Assembly: GCA_944989445.1 (NCBI GenBank) | Contig: CALYLW010000061.1 | Location: forward strand, 1 to 64,000 | Direction of reading: 5' to 3' | From: Ampullaceana balthica | Lineage: Eukaryota > Mollusca > Gastropoda > Lymnaeidae | DNA: 64,000 nucleotides | Part shown: in pieces, positions 22,287 through 33,062 of the stretch | How the letters are laid out: each line of letters begins with the position of its first letter | Numbering within the stretch: position 1 is the stretch's first letter | Notes under the pieces: generated by a model | What the model was told of the DNA's origin: nothing | The model's input: only the letters and a program-made list of their open reading frames with translations | Database searches by the model: none | Made by a program: the position numbers and the translations under genes

Positions 22287-24240
22287 TTAGCAGATGCAGA
22301 CTATGGCCTTTATGTCTGGCCTTGTGCACCTGTTCTTGCACAATATATTTGGCTGAGGAAAGATTTTGTAATTGGAAAGAAAGTTTTAGAGGTAATTTTC
22401 TTTATAAAGTAGAGCCAGTACATGAATTCAATTTAAGACAACAACCCTCTACACTAGGGGTATTTGTTATTAAAAAAAACAAAACAATATGAATATAAAA
22501 AAAAACTTCACTCAAATTTTGTCTTATTTTTTTGGTTTAATTAATTTTAATAAAAATTATGAAAATAATGTTGCTATTTACATATTATTGACATATTTTT
22601 TTATTAAAAAACAACAACAGTGAACAGTTGCCACAAATCAGTATTTGTGTAATAAGTTTATAAGTTGCGTGCGAGCAAAATTAAAATAGTTTTTTTTCGA
22701 TTAAGTGATTAAAGATAAGATACTTTGTGTTTTACATTTTCTGCAAACTTAGACTAGTTTTTCTCATCTTGAGATCCACTCACAGGATAAGAGACCTCTC
22801 CTTCATAATTAACTTAACCCAGTCTGTAGGGTGGTTGGAAGATTTCGTCCTACTTGTTCAGAATTTAAAGAAGGTTGTTAAACTTTTTTAGACACATTTA
22901 TGAGTTTCAGGCAACACCAAAAACATTACAGTATTTTCATTGATATATCATTATTTGTTAGGGAAGGGAAGAACATCATGTTAATTTTTAAAATGTTTTT
23001 GAAATCGTTAATTCTCTTTGACCAGATTGGTGCTGGTACAGCTTTGCCTGGCATTGTAGCTGCCAAATGTGGAGCCAAAGTTATTCTAAGTGATAGCACC
23101 AATTACCCATCATGTCTTGATATTTGTCACAAGAGCGCTGAATTAAATAATGTGACAGATATCAGTGTTGTTGGAATTACTTGGGGGGAAGTGACATCAG
23201 TTCTAGTTAGTTTGCCAAAATTGGATATTATTTTGGCCTCAGATTGCTTCTATGACTCTAAAGGTTAGCCCATAGATTTAATTAGAAATCGTAGTTGCAG
23301 CAAAAAATACACATTTAGAACTAAATAATTTTGTTTATTTAATATATTGCATATTTTTGTAAATTAAAATTCCATAAGGAGCATTCACTAATTGTAGTAT
23401 GGGGCACGGTGGTCAAACGGCAGCACACTCTGGTGGCTTACCAAGAGTCATGGGTTCGAGTCTCTGTGAAGGCAGGGTCTTGTTACTGAGGCCACAGGTC
23501 TTCCCCGAGTCCACCCAGCTCCGAATGTGTACCTGATATCAGTTGGGGAAGTAAAGTCGGCTGGGCATTGAGCAATCCCCTTGTATGCCGTGGCTATAAA
23601 AACTTGTGAACGCTGCTTCACCAGCCCCATAGCCCAGCATGGTCTAAAAAGGGAAATTTACTTTACATTACTACTCATTGTAGTATGGGGCTGATATTGT
23701 GTAACTAGAAACTAGAAGACAAAAATGCCAATTCTTTCCCTTAAAGAAAATAACATTTCATAATGCTTGCTTGATACTTTGATTTGGTGGGAACCATGAA
23801 ATGTAGATTCACAAAATACCATTACCTTGAATTTTGCTCACATTTTTCTGTCAGATTTTGAGGATGTTGTTATGACTCTATCCTATGTGCTGCATAGAAA
23901 TCCAACGGCTGAAGTGTGGTGCACGTACCAAGAGAGAAGGTAATCAAACAGCTCTTTTCCAATTTTTATGAAAATGCCATTGGAGATCAATACAACTTAT
24001 ATTACAGAATTGTTTTAAAGATTAAAAAAATATAATTGAAATATTTTTATTGCCATTTTTCATAAATTATTTTTCCTTTGATGTTCAAACAGTTCTGAAA
24101 GATCCATAGAACATTTACTGGAAAAATGGGAGCTTCATGGTGAGGAAGTTGATTGTCCAGAAATGGAAACACTAACAACTACATTTGAAGGGCATTATTT
24201 ACATGTTATCAAATTATTTATAATTAAGCTGAAGAAATGA
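22287..24240 (+). CDS. METTL23: METTL23-like protein arginine/lysine-type methyltransferase (exons 2-5; first exon not found)
   Basis: Four exons with GT/AG borders join in frame to 191 residues and a TGA stop: 22287-22391, 23026-23263, 23855-23939 and 24093-24240 (intron phases 0, 1, 0/2 as required). The product is a class I SAM-dependent methyltransferase of the METTL21/METTL23 family (Methyltransf_16). Visible motifs: YGLYVWPCAPVLAQYIW at the N-terminus; SAM-binding motif I, whose Glu is the last codon of the first visible exon and continues as IGAGTALPG; acidic loop SDS; and post-motif ILASDCFYD, the family D-x-x-Y. METTL23 is reported as a histone H3 arginine methyltransferase acting in the nucleus. 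As I recall, the 190-residue human form starts at the Met of MYVWPC; here that residue is Leu and no ATG lies in the exon, so translation must start in an upstream exon I could not find. Intron 2 holds a SINE. It converges with FAM241B. Confidence 0.93.
23405..23676 (+). mobile_element. tRNA-derived SINE in METTL23 intron 2
   Basis: The head has a tRNA-like layout: GTGGTCAAACGGCAGCAC (A-box region) and GGGTTCGAGTC (B box, about 23452-23462). It is followed by a central domain (CCGAGTCCACCCAGCTC, GTACCTGATATCAGTTGGGG, GTCGGCTGGGCA, TTGTGAACGCTGCTTCACC) and a TTTACTTTACATTA tail. The identical 15-mer ATTGTAGTATGGGGC flanks it (23391-23405 and 23677-23691), a clear target-site duplication, so the insertion is fairly recent. 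Same orientation as the gene. Confidence 0.92.
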
Positions 24241-24432
24241 AGCTGCAAAAGTAATAATAATTACATACTTAGGTCGCATATGATTGATATTTTATTATTT
24301 AAGTTATGGGTTTATTAATTATTAACCAGTATGGTAGCTGTTTTTTGTTGTAAAAAATATAAATAACAACACAAACTAAAGATTTGAGGAATATTTTTAT
24401 TAAGGTTTGTGAGATATCGTTTTATTGATTGA

Positions 24433-24438
24433 AATAAA
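24433..24438 (+). promoter_or_regulatory. Candidate METTL23 poly(A) signal
   Basis: AATAAA about 190 nt past the stop codon. A second AATAAA lies at 24665-24670. Either could be used; there is no transcript evidence. Confidence 0.4.
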
Positions 24439-25073
24439 TGGAAGTTTTTTTTAATGTATTGCACATATTCTTTGTAGCCTTGAAAGTATTTCAACACATT
24501 ACCCTAACCCCTAAACTGGTTTGTAGTATATTGTATTTGGTGAATTTTTATGTTGTCATAATGTTAATGTCAAACTCAAAACCTGTGTATTTATTCATGT
24601 ATGTGTATTGAGTTTGGCTCAATATATATTATATTTGTTAATTTACATTCAGCCTGGCCATATAAATAAACATTGAGATGATTTAATTATCAAAATATGA
24701 TTTTTATTGATGTTTTTTTAAGAAGAATATATCCTAAAACTAATGTGACTATAACTATATTACTTCATTAACTGTGGGCAGTCTTACAAAATAATCTTTT
24801 AAGTTACACAAATTTAAATGTGTGAGATTCATACCAGAATTGTTCTTTTGACGCTGCCGTGATGAGGTCAAAATTGCGGATGGTAATAATTTCTGTTTAT
24901 TGATTAACAATCATGTAAATGTAAGAAATAACCAACAAAATTTGTCCTTAAAAAAAAACAACAATAAAACAATTGCATCACTGATATTTAAAAATTTGGT
25001 AAATTAACATCTTGTATTTGCATTCTTATATTTCTCATACAAACATGATAAATCTGCTGCCTCTCTTCATGCA

Positions 25074-25079
25074 TTTATT
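25074..25079 (-). promoter_or_regulatory. Candidate FAM241B poly(A) signal
   Basis: TTTATT on the plus strand reads AATAAA in the direction of FAM241B, about 130 nt past its stop. Confidence 0.4.
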
Positions 25080-25210
25080 CTTTCATTTTCATGCTAGATA
25101 AATTTAAACAAACATCAATTAATCCAAACATCAAAGGGTAGCCATATAGATCATCTGTCTTGTCTGAAAATAATTTTGCATTATCATGGCAACATTTACT
25201 GGCCATGCTT

Positions 25211-27701
25211 CTATCTCCCCAACCTATGGCCACCCCCTGCCCTACCATGCCCCCTGGTATTCCTATTTTCACTTCTTTGTTGATTATCGTTACCTCCAAA
25301 AAACCTTCTTACAAAGTGAGGAGCTCCATACTGACTCCAGCGACTCACAGTGAAAAGCAAGATTCCAAATATAAGTCCATGAACACCAAATATCATCAAC
25401 ACTAAGATGAAACCCACTAATACAATGGGCTCCACAACTATGTCACCAAGCCTCAACTGTGGTATGCCAAATGCAAGAAGTCTTTGGTTTAATGATTGAA
25501 AAATATTTATTTGCTGTACTGGTCCCTGGTCATCCCTGTTATCACCTGCAGACTGAAAGCCACCCTGTGCGCAAAAGAAGAAAAAGAAATAAAACTGAAA
25601 TTGAAATAAAAACCAGAAAATTGGCTAGTTTCACCTCTTTATGAACTGACTTAACTCAATCATAAAATGGCTAAAATTATTACCTTCAACTTCATGCAAG
25701 ATCTTATAAATAAATATTACAACTCGTTTCAGTGGTGGATTCCACTGTTTGCTGGTAAAATGAATTTCAACTTTTTAATAATTATCTGTTAAAAAAATTA
25801 CTGCTTTTAACATTAGATGATTAGCTATACTAAAATAATAAAACTATGATACTAAAATTAATTCTCAACATGTGTGAAGGATGATATTAAGTAGTTTAGG
25901 TAAATTACTTAGTTTTAATGAAATTTTAGTCTTAATGAAAGTTAATGGTAAGCCATCACAATTTAAACACAATAAGCACACTTGAATTTGAAAACTTAAA
26001 TTTTTAAAAATACTAAGGTTATTTAAAAAAATTTTTTTTTAGTCCCATAACCTCTGTGCGGTCATAGGGGGTTCTAATGTTTCCATTAGAACATTTTCGG
26101 GCTTGGTAAGCCCTGGGGGTGCCCATCCCTCTCCAGGTCAGCGGAGGACTTGCTTAGCGTTAGTCATTCATCAACAATTTTATAGTGGCTTTAATGTGGG
26201 CTTGATCCCACGCCCCTCATCTTGTGAGGCAAGCGCACTATTGACTTCGCTATCCAGCTGCCGAAGATTATTTAGGTTATTCTAAATTTTTAAATACAGT
26301 GTTACCTCGATATGAGTCTGCTTTTATATAAGTCCAACTTGGTGTACGTCCTGTTTGAACTGGAAACATTTTGCTCGATATACGACCTTTGTTTGGATTA
26401 CGACCTGCGTACTTCATGCAATTTTGGCCGATTTCCCCCCACCTCCCTCATCATATGTCATCACAAAAGGTTATAAGTCCCTCAATCATGACGTCACAAA
26501 GCTGCGACCCCCCCCTACCCCACCAATAAAAGCTTTATTTCCTTTTGGAAAATGAGGATGTTTCAAATTACTTTATTGTCATTTAATTTTTTATTTAATG
26601 TGAGGCTGCACTCTAATATGAAGCCATCTAAAACAGCATTAAAAAAATTGTAAGCAATCAAATATTTTAGTTTAAGTTGAACTTTTTTAATTTAAACTGC
26701 GTTTTTATTAATGTGATGCCACAGTTCTTAAACATCCCCCCTTCTCTTCGTCACTAAAGTGTGATCCCCCTCCACCCACCCCCGGTGCCCGACGTCATTT
26801 ATGGACGGCTGCTATGAGTCAAAATGACACATTGTGCATGTGTAACTTGTAGAAATGACAGCACATCTCAAGATACTTAAGTGTGTTAGCACGGCAGTTT
26901 CAACCATACAGTGAAACACTGGCGCAATAAAAAAATTAGCATGTGATTTTGTGTTTTTCTCGTAAATTATGAGTAAATTCACTCAACATGAGGTCTAAGA
27001 AAGTTAATGAGAGAGACAAGCAACTAAAAAAACGGTTAGGATCACCATGGAGTTGAAAAAAATAAATTGTTGTAAAGGATGAAATTTGTGTGCTTGTCTG
27101 GGACTTAGTTGCAGCGTACTGAACGCAGGAATCAATCATTTTTATGATTGTGAAAAACAAAGACTTTATTAAATAGGCAAAGGGGGATGAAATTAAATAG
27201 AAAACAAAGATCAGGGACATTAGAGCATGTTGAAAAATTGCTTTTGATCTGGATAACCGGAAAAAAGGAAAAAAAATTCCTCTAAGTCTAAGTTCTTTTT
27301 ATTCATGTATTTTAGTATTAAGCAGTGTTAAAATTATTTATATAACCACGTCAATAAATGTATATGTCAACAACAATATGAATTTTTTTCTCATGGAAAC
27401 GGATTACATGTAATCATTTTCCTTCTATTTCTTATGGAAAAATACGCTTGGTATATGTCCAATTTGATATACGTCCAAGGGTCTGGAACGGATTAAGGAT
27501 GTATATCGAGGTACCACTGTACTAAGTACATGGGGGCAATAACCATGAATAAGGACTGATTAATTAATTTCTGTGAAATAAAAAAAGAGGACACCTAATT
27601 ACCTGTCCTGTAGATTGATTTGTAGTTGGTCTTCTGGAAGCTTGTTTTACTCTTGGATCATCATCAGGGACAATGTCCCCATTAGCCAATATCTTTACCA
27701 T
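25211..27701 (-). CDS. FAM241B: FAM241B-like small membrane protein (two coding exons)
   Basis: Exon 1 is 27701-27603 and starts at an ATG: MVKILANGDIVPDDDPRV, 33 codons, donor CAG|GTAATT. Exon 2 is 25564-25211, acceptor GCGCACAG after a pyrimidine tract, ending in TAG. Together 150 residues in one frame. The N-terminus closely matches the 'VRILANGEIVQDDDPRV' start of vertebrate FAM241B (C10orf35). The middle has NQRLLAFGIPQLRLGDIVVE before a hydrophobic helix (PIVLVGFILVLMIFGVHGLI and on, about residues 84-108). The following tail of about 40 residues is basic and Gly/Arg-rich (RRFFGGND, NTRGHGRAGGG), apparently longer than in vertebrates (about 121 residues in all). The molecular role of the family is unknown. 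Likely a single-pass membrane protein. The 2.0-kb intron holds a SINE, a TA-flanked transposon and a nested MITE. Confidence 0.92.
26040..26265 (-). mobile_element. tRNA-derived SINE, second family (intron of FAM241B)
   Basis: Read on the minus strand the head is GCAGCTGGATAGCGAAGTCA (A-box region), then TTGCCTCACAAGATGAGG and a B-box-like GGGATCAAGCCC. About 220 bp match the copy at 46134-46351 block for block (CTCCAGGTCAGCGGAGGACT, TTCCATTAGAAC, GGGGGTTCTAA). The tail is next to a T/A run near 26030. Confidence 0.85.
26297..27519. mobile_element. TA-flanked DNA transposon (CAGTGGTACCTCG type)
   Basis: The left end is CAGTGTTACCTCGATATGAG; the inverse right end is CAGTGGTACCTCGATATACA. TA flanks both sides (26295-26296, 27520-27521). 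Subterminal repeats (GTCCAACTTGGTGTACGTCC and inverse TATGTCCAATTTGATATACG) pair. This is the terminal layout of pogo/Tigger-like, Tc1/mariner-superfamily elements. No transposase is recognised; a GGGGCC-type MITE sits inside. Located in the FAM241B intron. Confidence 0.88.
26410..26815 (+). mobile_element. GGGGCC-type MITE nested in the TA-flanked element
   Basis: Colinear with other copies: CAATTTTGGCCGATTTCCCC, TGACGTCACAAAGCTGCGAC, GATGTTTCAAATTACTTTAT, GGCTGCACTCTAATATGAAG, ending CGACGTCATTTATGGACGGC. Both termini are eroded, so it is an older copy. Confidence 0.75.
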
Positions 27702-28589
27702 CACATACACTTGACTTGACTGTTGTTATACCTGGTATCACTGAATAGAATATACAATTTTTTTTTGTTAAAGAATATTTTAACATTTAAACCAAATTAA
27801 AAATTGTAGAAATAGAATGCTCTCAAAACCTTATCAATGATCAATACTATATCATAATAATTTCATTTTACTGTGGACAAACACTGCCATATAATATAAT
27901 TTATACATTAACTGATTTTCAACTGGTTGAAAAATACTAGAACATCTCAATGTCATCTTATATATAATTTGCTAAGATGCGCCTGTGTGTCCTCGCTATG
28001 CGGGGTAACTCTTGATTATTTTTTAAAATTCAAAACATAAAGTAATAAACATTTTGGTGTCAAGATTAAATGAGCGTTTTGTGTTTCTCGCCATAAAATA
28101 TATTATGACATGACCTCATTGTTTGAGCTTATAATAATTTGTGAAAAGGAAACGATGTAAATAAGAAGAAATGTATGCACTGGGTTAAGATGGAGGCTAA
28201 TTGGTGGCCCTAATATTTTTATGTAGAGGGGCACCTTTGTGAACTTTTAAAGGTTACTTTTCATTGGCAGTGATAGGCATCAATATCATCACTCAACCTG
28301 GGTAAAAAGGATAATATGAAAGTATTGATATTTTTGTTTTGCCTGTAGCATGCACTTGTATAACATGTTATAATAGCTAGTGATTGATGCACATGTGTCA
28401 AGAGAAGCATTATAGTTCAATCACTTGATTTCTTGTGGTTAAATATCTGGAGAAGATTTGTGTATGAAGTAATGTAGCCAAAAGAATGAGTCCTGAGATT
28501 TTTAGTTTGACAAAGGACTATTTTTAGATTTTATGACTTCATTCTGAAAAGTAACATCATGATCTTAATATATTACTATTAGAGATGCT
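27702..28589. other. Upstream of FAM241B; likely 5' UTR and promoter region
   Basis: No repeat family or coding frame was recognised. The immediate region (27702-27760) could hold a 5' UTR exon. No TATA box or initiator could be chosen with confidence. Confidence 0.4.
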
Positions 28590-28987
28590 CCTGTACACAA
28601 GATTATTGCGTAGCTTCTCCATGGTTTATTTCTAGCCTAGCATTTTTTATTAGAGTTTTAAATATTGAGAGTGTGTTGGTTTTTCTGGTTTGATCATATC
28701 ACCTTGAATTCCAGACAGGAAAAAGTAGAATTTGTATGTGTTTGTTCAACCATTTAGAAAAATGTGTTGTTATCCCTATCTCAGTGTTGTATTAGATTGT
28801 TGTTGCGTTGTAATTCCAAGCTATAATTAGTTGTTTTATATGTTATTACTAGTTTACTCTTTGTTCTATCTTCTAGTGTTTCTAGGTTTAGTGATTTAAC
28901 TAATAGTGTTACTCTTGTCAATTTTGAATATTCTCCAGTAATGAATCTTGCTGCTCTTGATTTTAAACCTTGTAAGGGGCCATCCAT
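28590..28987 (-). pseudogene. LINE C-terminal fragment with 3' end
   Basis: The minus-strand frame 28987-28781 encodes LKSRAARFITGEYSKLTRVT and LETLEDRTKSKLVITYKTTN, matching the C-terminal RAARFITGDY / LEERR-type domain of CR1/Jockey-type LINEs. Downstream (28680-28590) the non-coding tail matches 61190-61340, marking a shared 3' end. It is cut at its 5' side by the MITE at 28976. Confidence 0.8.
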
Positions 28988-30528
28988 ATATTACGTATGC
29001 AAGGAGGGGGGGTCTTAAAATTACGGCATTTTGTTATGCATGCGTATGGAGGGGGGTCTCGATTGAATGTGTAAGTACACACAACAAATTTAATTTGCAT
29101 AATACTAAGCATAGTAACGTAAACCGCTCTGGCTGCAAACGGTATTCGAGACCGACTGAGTCAAGACTGATATGCAATAATGTTATATAATTTATTGCAA
29201 ACGAAATTGTGAACTTTTAATTGCTTGGAAGTAATTAACATTTGATTCAGACCAAACGTTTACACATCATTAAAATATATCTGTCGGGTTTATATTTACA
29301 TTTGAAATTAGATATAGTTTCTCTTTCGCCCACCGGTGCCTTAGCTGTTTTAACACACAACGTGACGGCGATTTCATGCACCTAGGGGAAAGTGTCTACA
29401 TATTTGTGACGATGTGTGACTTGTGTGTGTGTGTGTGGGGGGGGGGTGTTAGAGAAATGTTACATCACATCAAAACGAGCAACTTTAAATAAAAGTTCCA
29501 CTTAAATATTTTATTTGTTACATGGTGTTTTTTACATGACTTCACACGTGTTACCATATTAGAATGCAGGCCTACACTAAATAAATACTTAAATGACAAA
29601 AAAAAGGGATTTTAAACATGCTCTTTTTCCAATAAAATACAGATTTTATGGGGGGGGGGCGAAAAGCTTTGTGATGTCATCTTGGAGGGGATGGTCTAAT
29701 TTTTTGTGACGACGCTTTATGAGGGGGGAGGGGGAATGAAAAATCTGCCAAAATCGTTTATGGACAGCCCCTTCTCTGGGCCCTCCGTAAATAACATTAC
29801 GCACCTAGAGGGGGGAGGGGGTCGACCATTTGTGACGAAGGGGAGGGGTAGTATAAGAAATGTCACGTCACATCAAAACGCGTAACTTAAAATAAAAGTT
29901 GTACTTAAAAATTTGTCTGTTTACAATTTATTTAACGGCGTTTTACATGGGCTTCGCGCGTGATACGATATTAAAGTGCAGCCTTACACTAAATACATAC
30001 TTAAAAAATGACAAAATTGATTTGAAACATACTAATTTTCAAATTAAAAAGAGGTTTTTTTGGGGGGAAGGGGCATTTTTGTGACGTAATCTTGGAATAG
30101 AGGAGGGGGGGTCTAACTTTTAGTGAAGACACGTGTCATGTGAAAATCGGCCATAATCTTGGGAAGTCATTAATGGATGGTCCCAAAGCTTTGACCCCCC
30201 CTACCCCCCGAAAAAAAATCCGCATTTTCAAATATTTTAGTGCGCATTTTGATGTGCGTCCCATTTCTTAAACACCCCCTCCCCCTCGTCACAAATGCGC
30301 GACCCCCTCCCCCACCCCCTTTTAGGCGTGTGACGTCATTTATGGGCGGCTTCAAAGAGTAAAACCAATATCTTCTGACTCCGGCTTAATTTTTTTTTCA
30401 AAAGGTGGGGGGGGGGCGATGTTGTACGTACGCTTGGGGGGGGGGTCCCAAAAATGTACGGGATGCAACGGGGGGAGGGGGGGTACAAAAATACGAATTT
30501 TGTGCGTACGTAATATATGGATGGTCCC
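28976..30528. mobile_element. Composite of nested GGGGCC-type MITEs
   Basis: The outer ends GGGGCCATCCATATATTACG and (inverse) GGGACCATCCATATATTACG pair well and are flanked by TAA (28973-28975, 30529-30531). Inside lie reverse-oriented copies of the related family (about 29330-29772 and 29776-30185) and a forward partial copy (about 30185-30355). All are recognised by GCATGTTT..., TGCA(C)TCTAATAT-, CACGCGTGAAG- and TGACGTCA-like blocks and G/C homopolymer runs. No protein is encoded. Confidence 0.75.
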
Positions 30529-31552
30529 TAAGTCAGTTGTATATATTCCCTTCATTAAAAAAAATTTACTTAAGATATAAAGCCCATGGAATAATTACAG
30601 ATAATTAAAATTAAAAGATACAAAGTAGTGTTTTGATTTTTATTTAAACACTTTTGTTCATTGTTTTGTAAATTCGCCTAAAAATTGTGTGCAATTAAAA
30701 ATTAAATATAAAATGTTCGAGGTCACACTTTTGGATAACCTAATTAGTATGTCACTAAGTGGCGTGTGCCAATCAATATTTCGGAAGTGGGAAACACAAC
30801 AGACCATAAAAAGGTGATACATGTATGTCAATACTGATAGGTCATGAGGTCATATTCTTATATAGCTATGGTGTCTATATGAGAAAAAGACAATGACCAG
30901 ATTGTTGTCCATTTTGAGCACACGTGGACATAATGGTTGAATTAACTCAATTTCAACTCAAGATTGACAGATAACCTGGTGTTTTAGTCACTATTTGTCT
31001 ATTACTATTTGTTTTAGTTTGGCTTATATATGATTGAGTTGATTGACAAATAATTGATTTAATTTTGTTTGTTTGGTTTTTTTTTGTGTGTGAAAGGGGA
31101 AATTAGTGAGTTGATGAGCAATAACTCAATAAAACTTCTCTTATTTAAAAAATTGCTGCTGTTAATTAAATTTTTTTTATAGTGTATTTGAGCTGAAAAA
31201 ATTAAATGAAGAGGCAAGAGGTGATATAATGATTTAGATATTAATAAAAACAAATTTATTGTAGCAATAGATAATTATAATAGTAAGAATAGAACATACT
31301 CATAACCTGTGCCAATAGCCAATAGCTCATGAAACCGGCTATTCTCAATTTTGAAATAATAGTAAAAGCGCAGATGTGGTACATTAACCAAAAAGTGCTT
31401 AAACTTAAACGCTCATCTTTGTAATTTATTATCGGTGCACTTTCTTACTCTTTACAATCATCAGATTATATAAAAAGTTAATAAAGATAAGATGAAGATT
31501 ACAAGACTTGTGACTGTGACAAGAATATCTGACAGATTCAGATACTTTTTAA
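30529..31552. other. AT-rich, no gene seen
   Basis: No coding similarity, tandem array or transposon terminus was recognised. Confidence 0.45.
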
Positions 31553-32052
31553 AAAATCCTTTATTTTAACTCTTGGTGTCTGGTTGAACCCTTGATTGCT
31601 TGTCGGTCGCCAAAACTTTGGATTGTTTTTTAACCCACTTCCTCGTAAGCTAGCGAGCTGAAATTTAGCAGGCAGTTTCGTGGCGATGATAAAAACTATG
31701 TATCACAATTTCAGATCGATCACATGTACCGTAATTAAATAATTGAATTTTTAGATTATTTTATTTATTCCTATGTAACATGTTATTTTTTTAGATAGAG
31801 CGTCGCGGTGCGTATTATATTTAACAACCTTTCTGTCGCGCAATAAGGTGCGTATTTTATTGACAACACTTTTTATAAACATATTCCTGATCGGTGCGAA
31901 TTATGTTAAACATGTTTTATGACACAACTGCAATTTTGTATTTTTGGATGGTCTTGCGTGCGCTGCGTATTATAATGAACATTCTTTTAGTTACGTCTCG
32001 TACATAAAGGATTTATAGTGAAAAACTTGGTTTTTTACGGGTTTAAAAAAAT
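31553..32052 (-). repeat. Dispersed repeat family X, near-complete inverted copy
   Basis: In reverse it reads like the copies near 8.3-9.3 kb: CCCGTAAAAAACC ... AAATCCTTTATGTACGAGAC ... CGCACCGATCAGGAATATG ... GTACATGTGATCGATCTG ... ACGAGGAAGTGGGTTA ... ACCAAGAG. Length about 500 bp. Confidence 0.75.
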
Positions 32053-32654
32053 TATCATTCATAATTCATTTGTCATTAGGCTCAGCTTAGTTTAGGCCTT
32101 TATTTTTAAAATCATGTCATATGATTTATAAATGTAACTCATTACTTTTATCATTGAGTTGAGCCCACATATTATTAATCGGTCTTAGTTAATTAGTTAA
32201 ATTAGGCCTAGGCAAAGGCTACACATTATTGTTGTTTATGTGCAAGGGACTCACGATATTTCAGTAGATCAGAAGACTTTTATTTGTTTTCCTGTAGGTT
32301 CAACTACGACGACGTATACAACAAAAGTAACCCGGAAGCAAATTATTTTGTTTCCCTTGCCTTACCTGTTTCTGAATTAAACGAGTTATGCTAAAAAATT
32401 CTATTTCTTATCATTTTCCTCACATGTCCATTTTCACGACATTTGTTCAAACCACCCCCACAAAATTATATATACATGTATATGTTTAATATACTAATAT
32501 ACAGTGCTCCCCCGCCCCCCGCGTGGCGCACCGGTACGGCGTTCCGGCACTTTTTACCCCACATTGCCCACATTCCCACTTAATACTTGTTTTTATTACT
32601 GCTTGGAATGCTTTTTCACGCTGCGTTCCGGTACCTTTTTTGATGCGTCCCGGC
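32053..32654. other. No gene seen
   Basis: Low-complexity AT-rich part, then a GC-richer stretch (32510-32650) with CCGGTACGGCGTTCCGGCAC-like sequence that looks like a repeat remnant. Confidence 0.4.
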
Positions 32655-32962
32655 AATATTACGTCACAAAGTTGTCACACCCCCCCTAAAATTAGCATGT
32701 TTCAAATCACTTTATTGTCATTGAAGTATTTATTTGTGGAAGGCTGCACTCTAACATCGGAACACGCGTGAAACCCTGTAAAACATTATTAAATAAATTG
32801 TGAGCAACCAAATATTTAAGTTGAACTTTTATTTAAATTTACGCTTTTTGTGTAACGTCACAATTCTTAAACACCCCCTCCGCCTCGTCACACATCGTCA
32901 CAGATGTGTGACCCCCCCCCCGCCCCCTAGGCGCGTGAGGTCATTTATGGACAGTCACCTAT
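32655..32962 (+). mobile_element. GGGGCC-type MITE, 5'-truncated
   Basis: Colinear with the right three quarters of the family: AATTAGCATGTTTCAAATCA, GGCTGCACTCTAACATCGGA, ACACGCGTGAAACC, AACACCCCCTCCGCCTCGTC, ending GTGAGGTCATTTATGGACAG. The left TIR is missing. Confidence 0.78.
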
Positions 32963-33062
32963 TAGTATTTCTATTATTATTGTATATATCTTAACCCACG
33001 CCAATTAATTGGTCAATCTTTTACAAATAATCATATTATGACAGACTTGTAAAAAGATCATA

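Larger units (their letters stand above)
24241..25210. other. Convergent 3' UTR / intergenic spacer
   Basis: Sequence between the stop codons of METTL23 (+) and FAM241B (-). No other gene, SINE or tandem repeat is recognised. It contains poly(A) signals for both directions. Confidence 0.6.
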
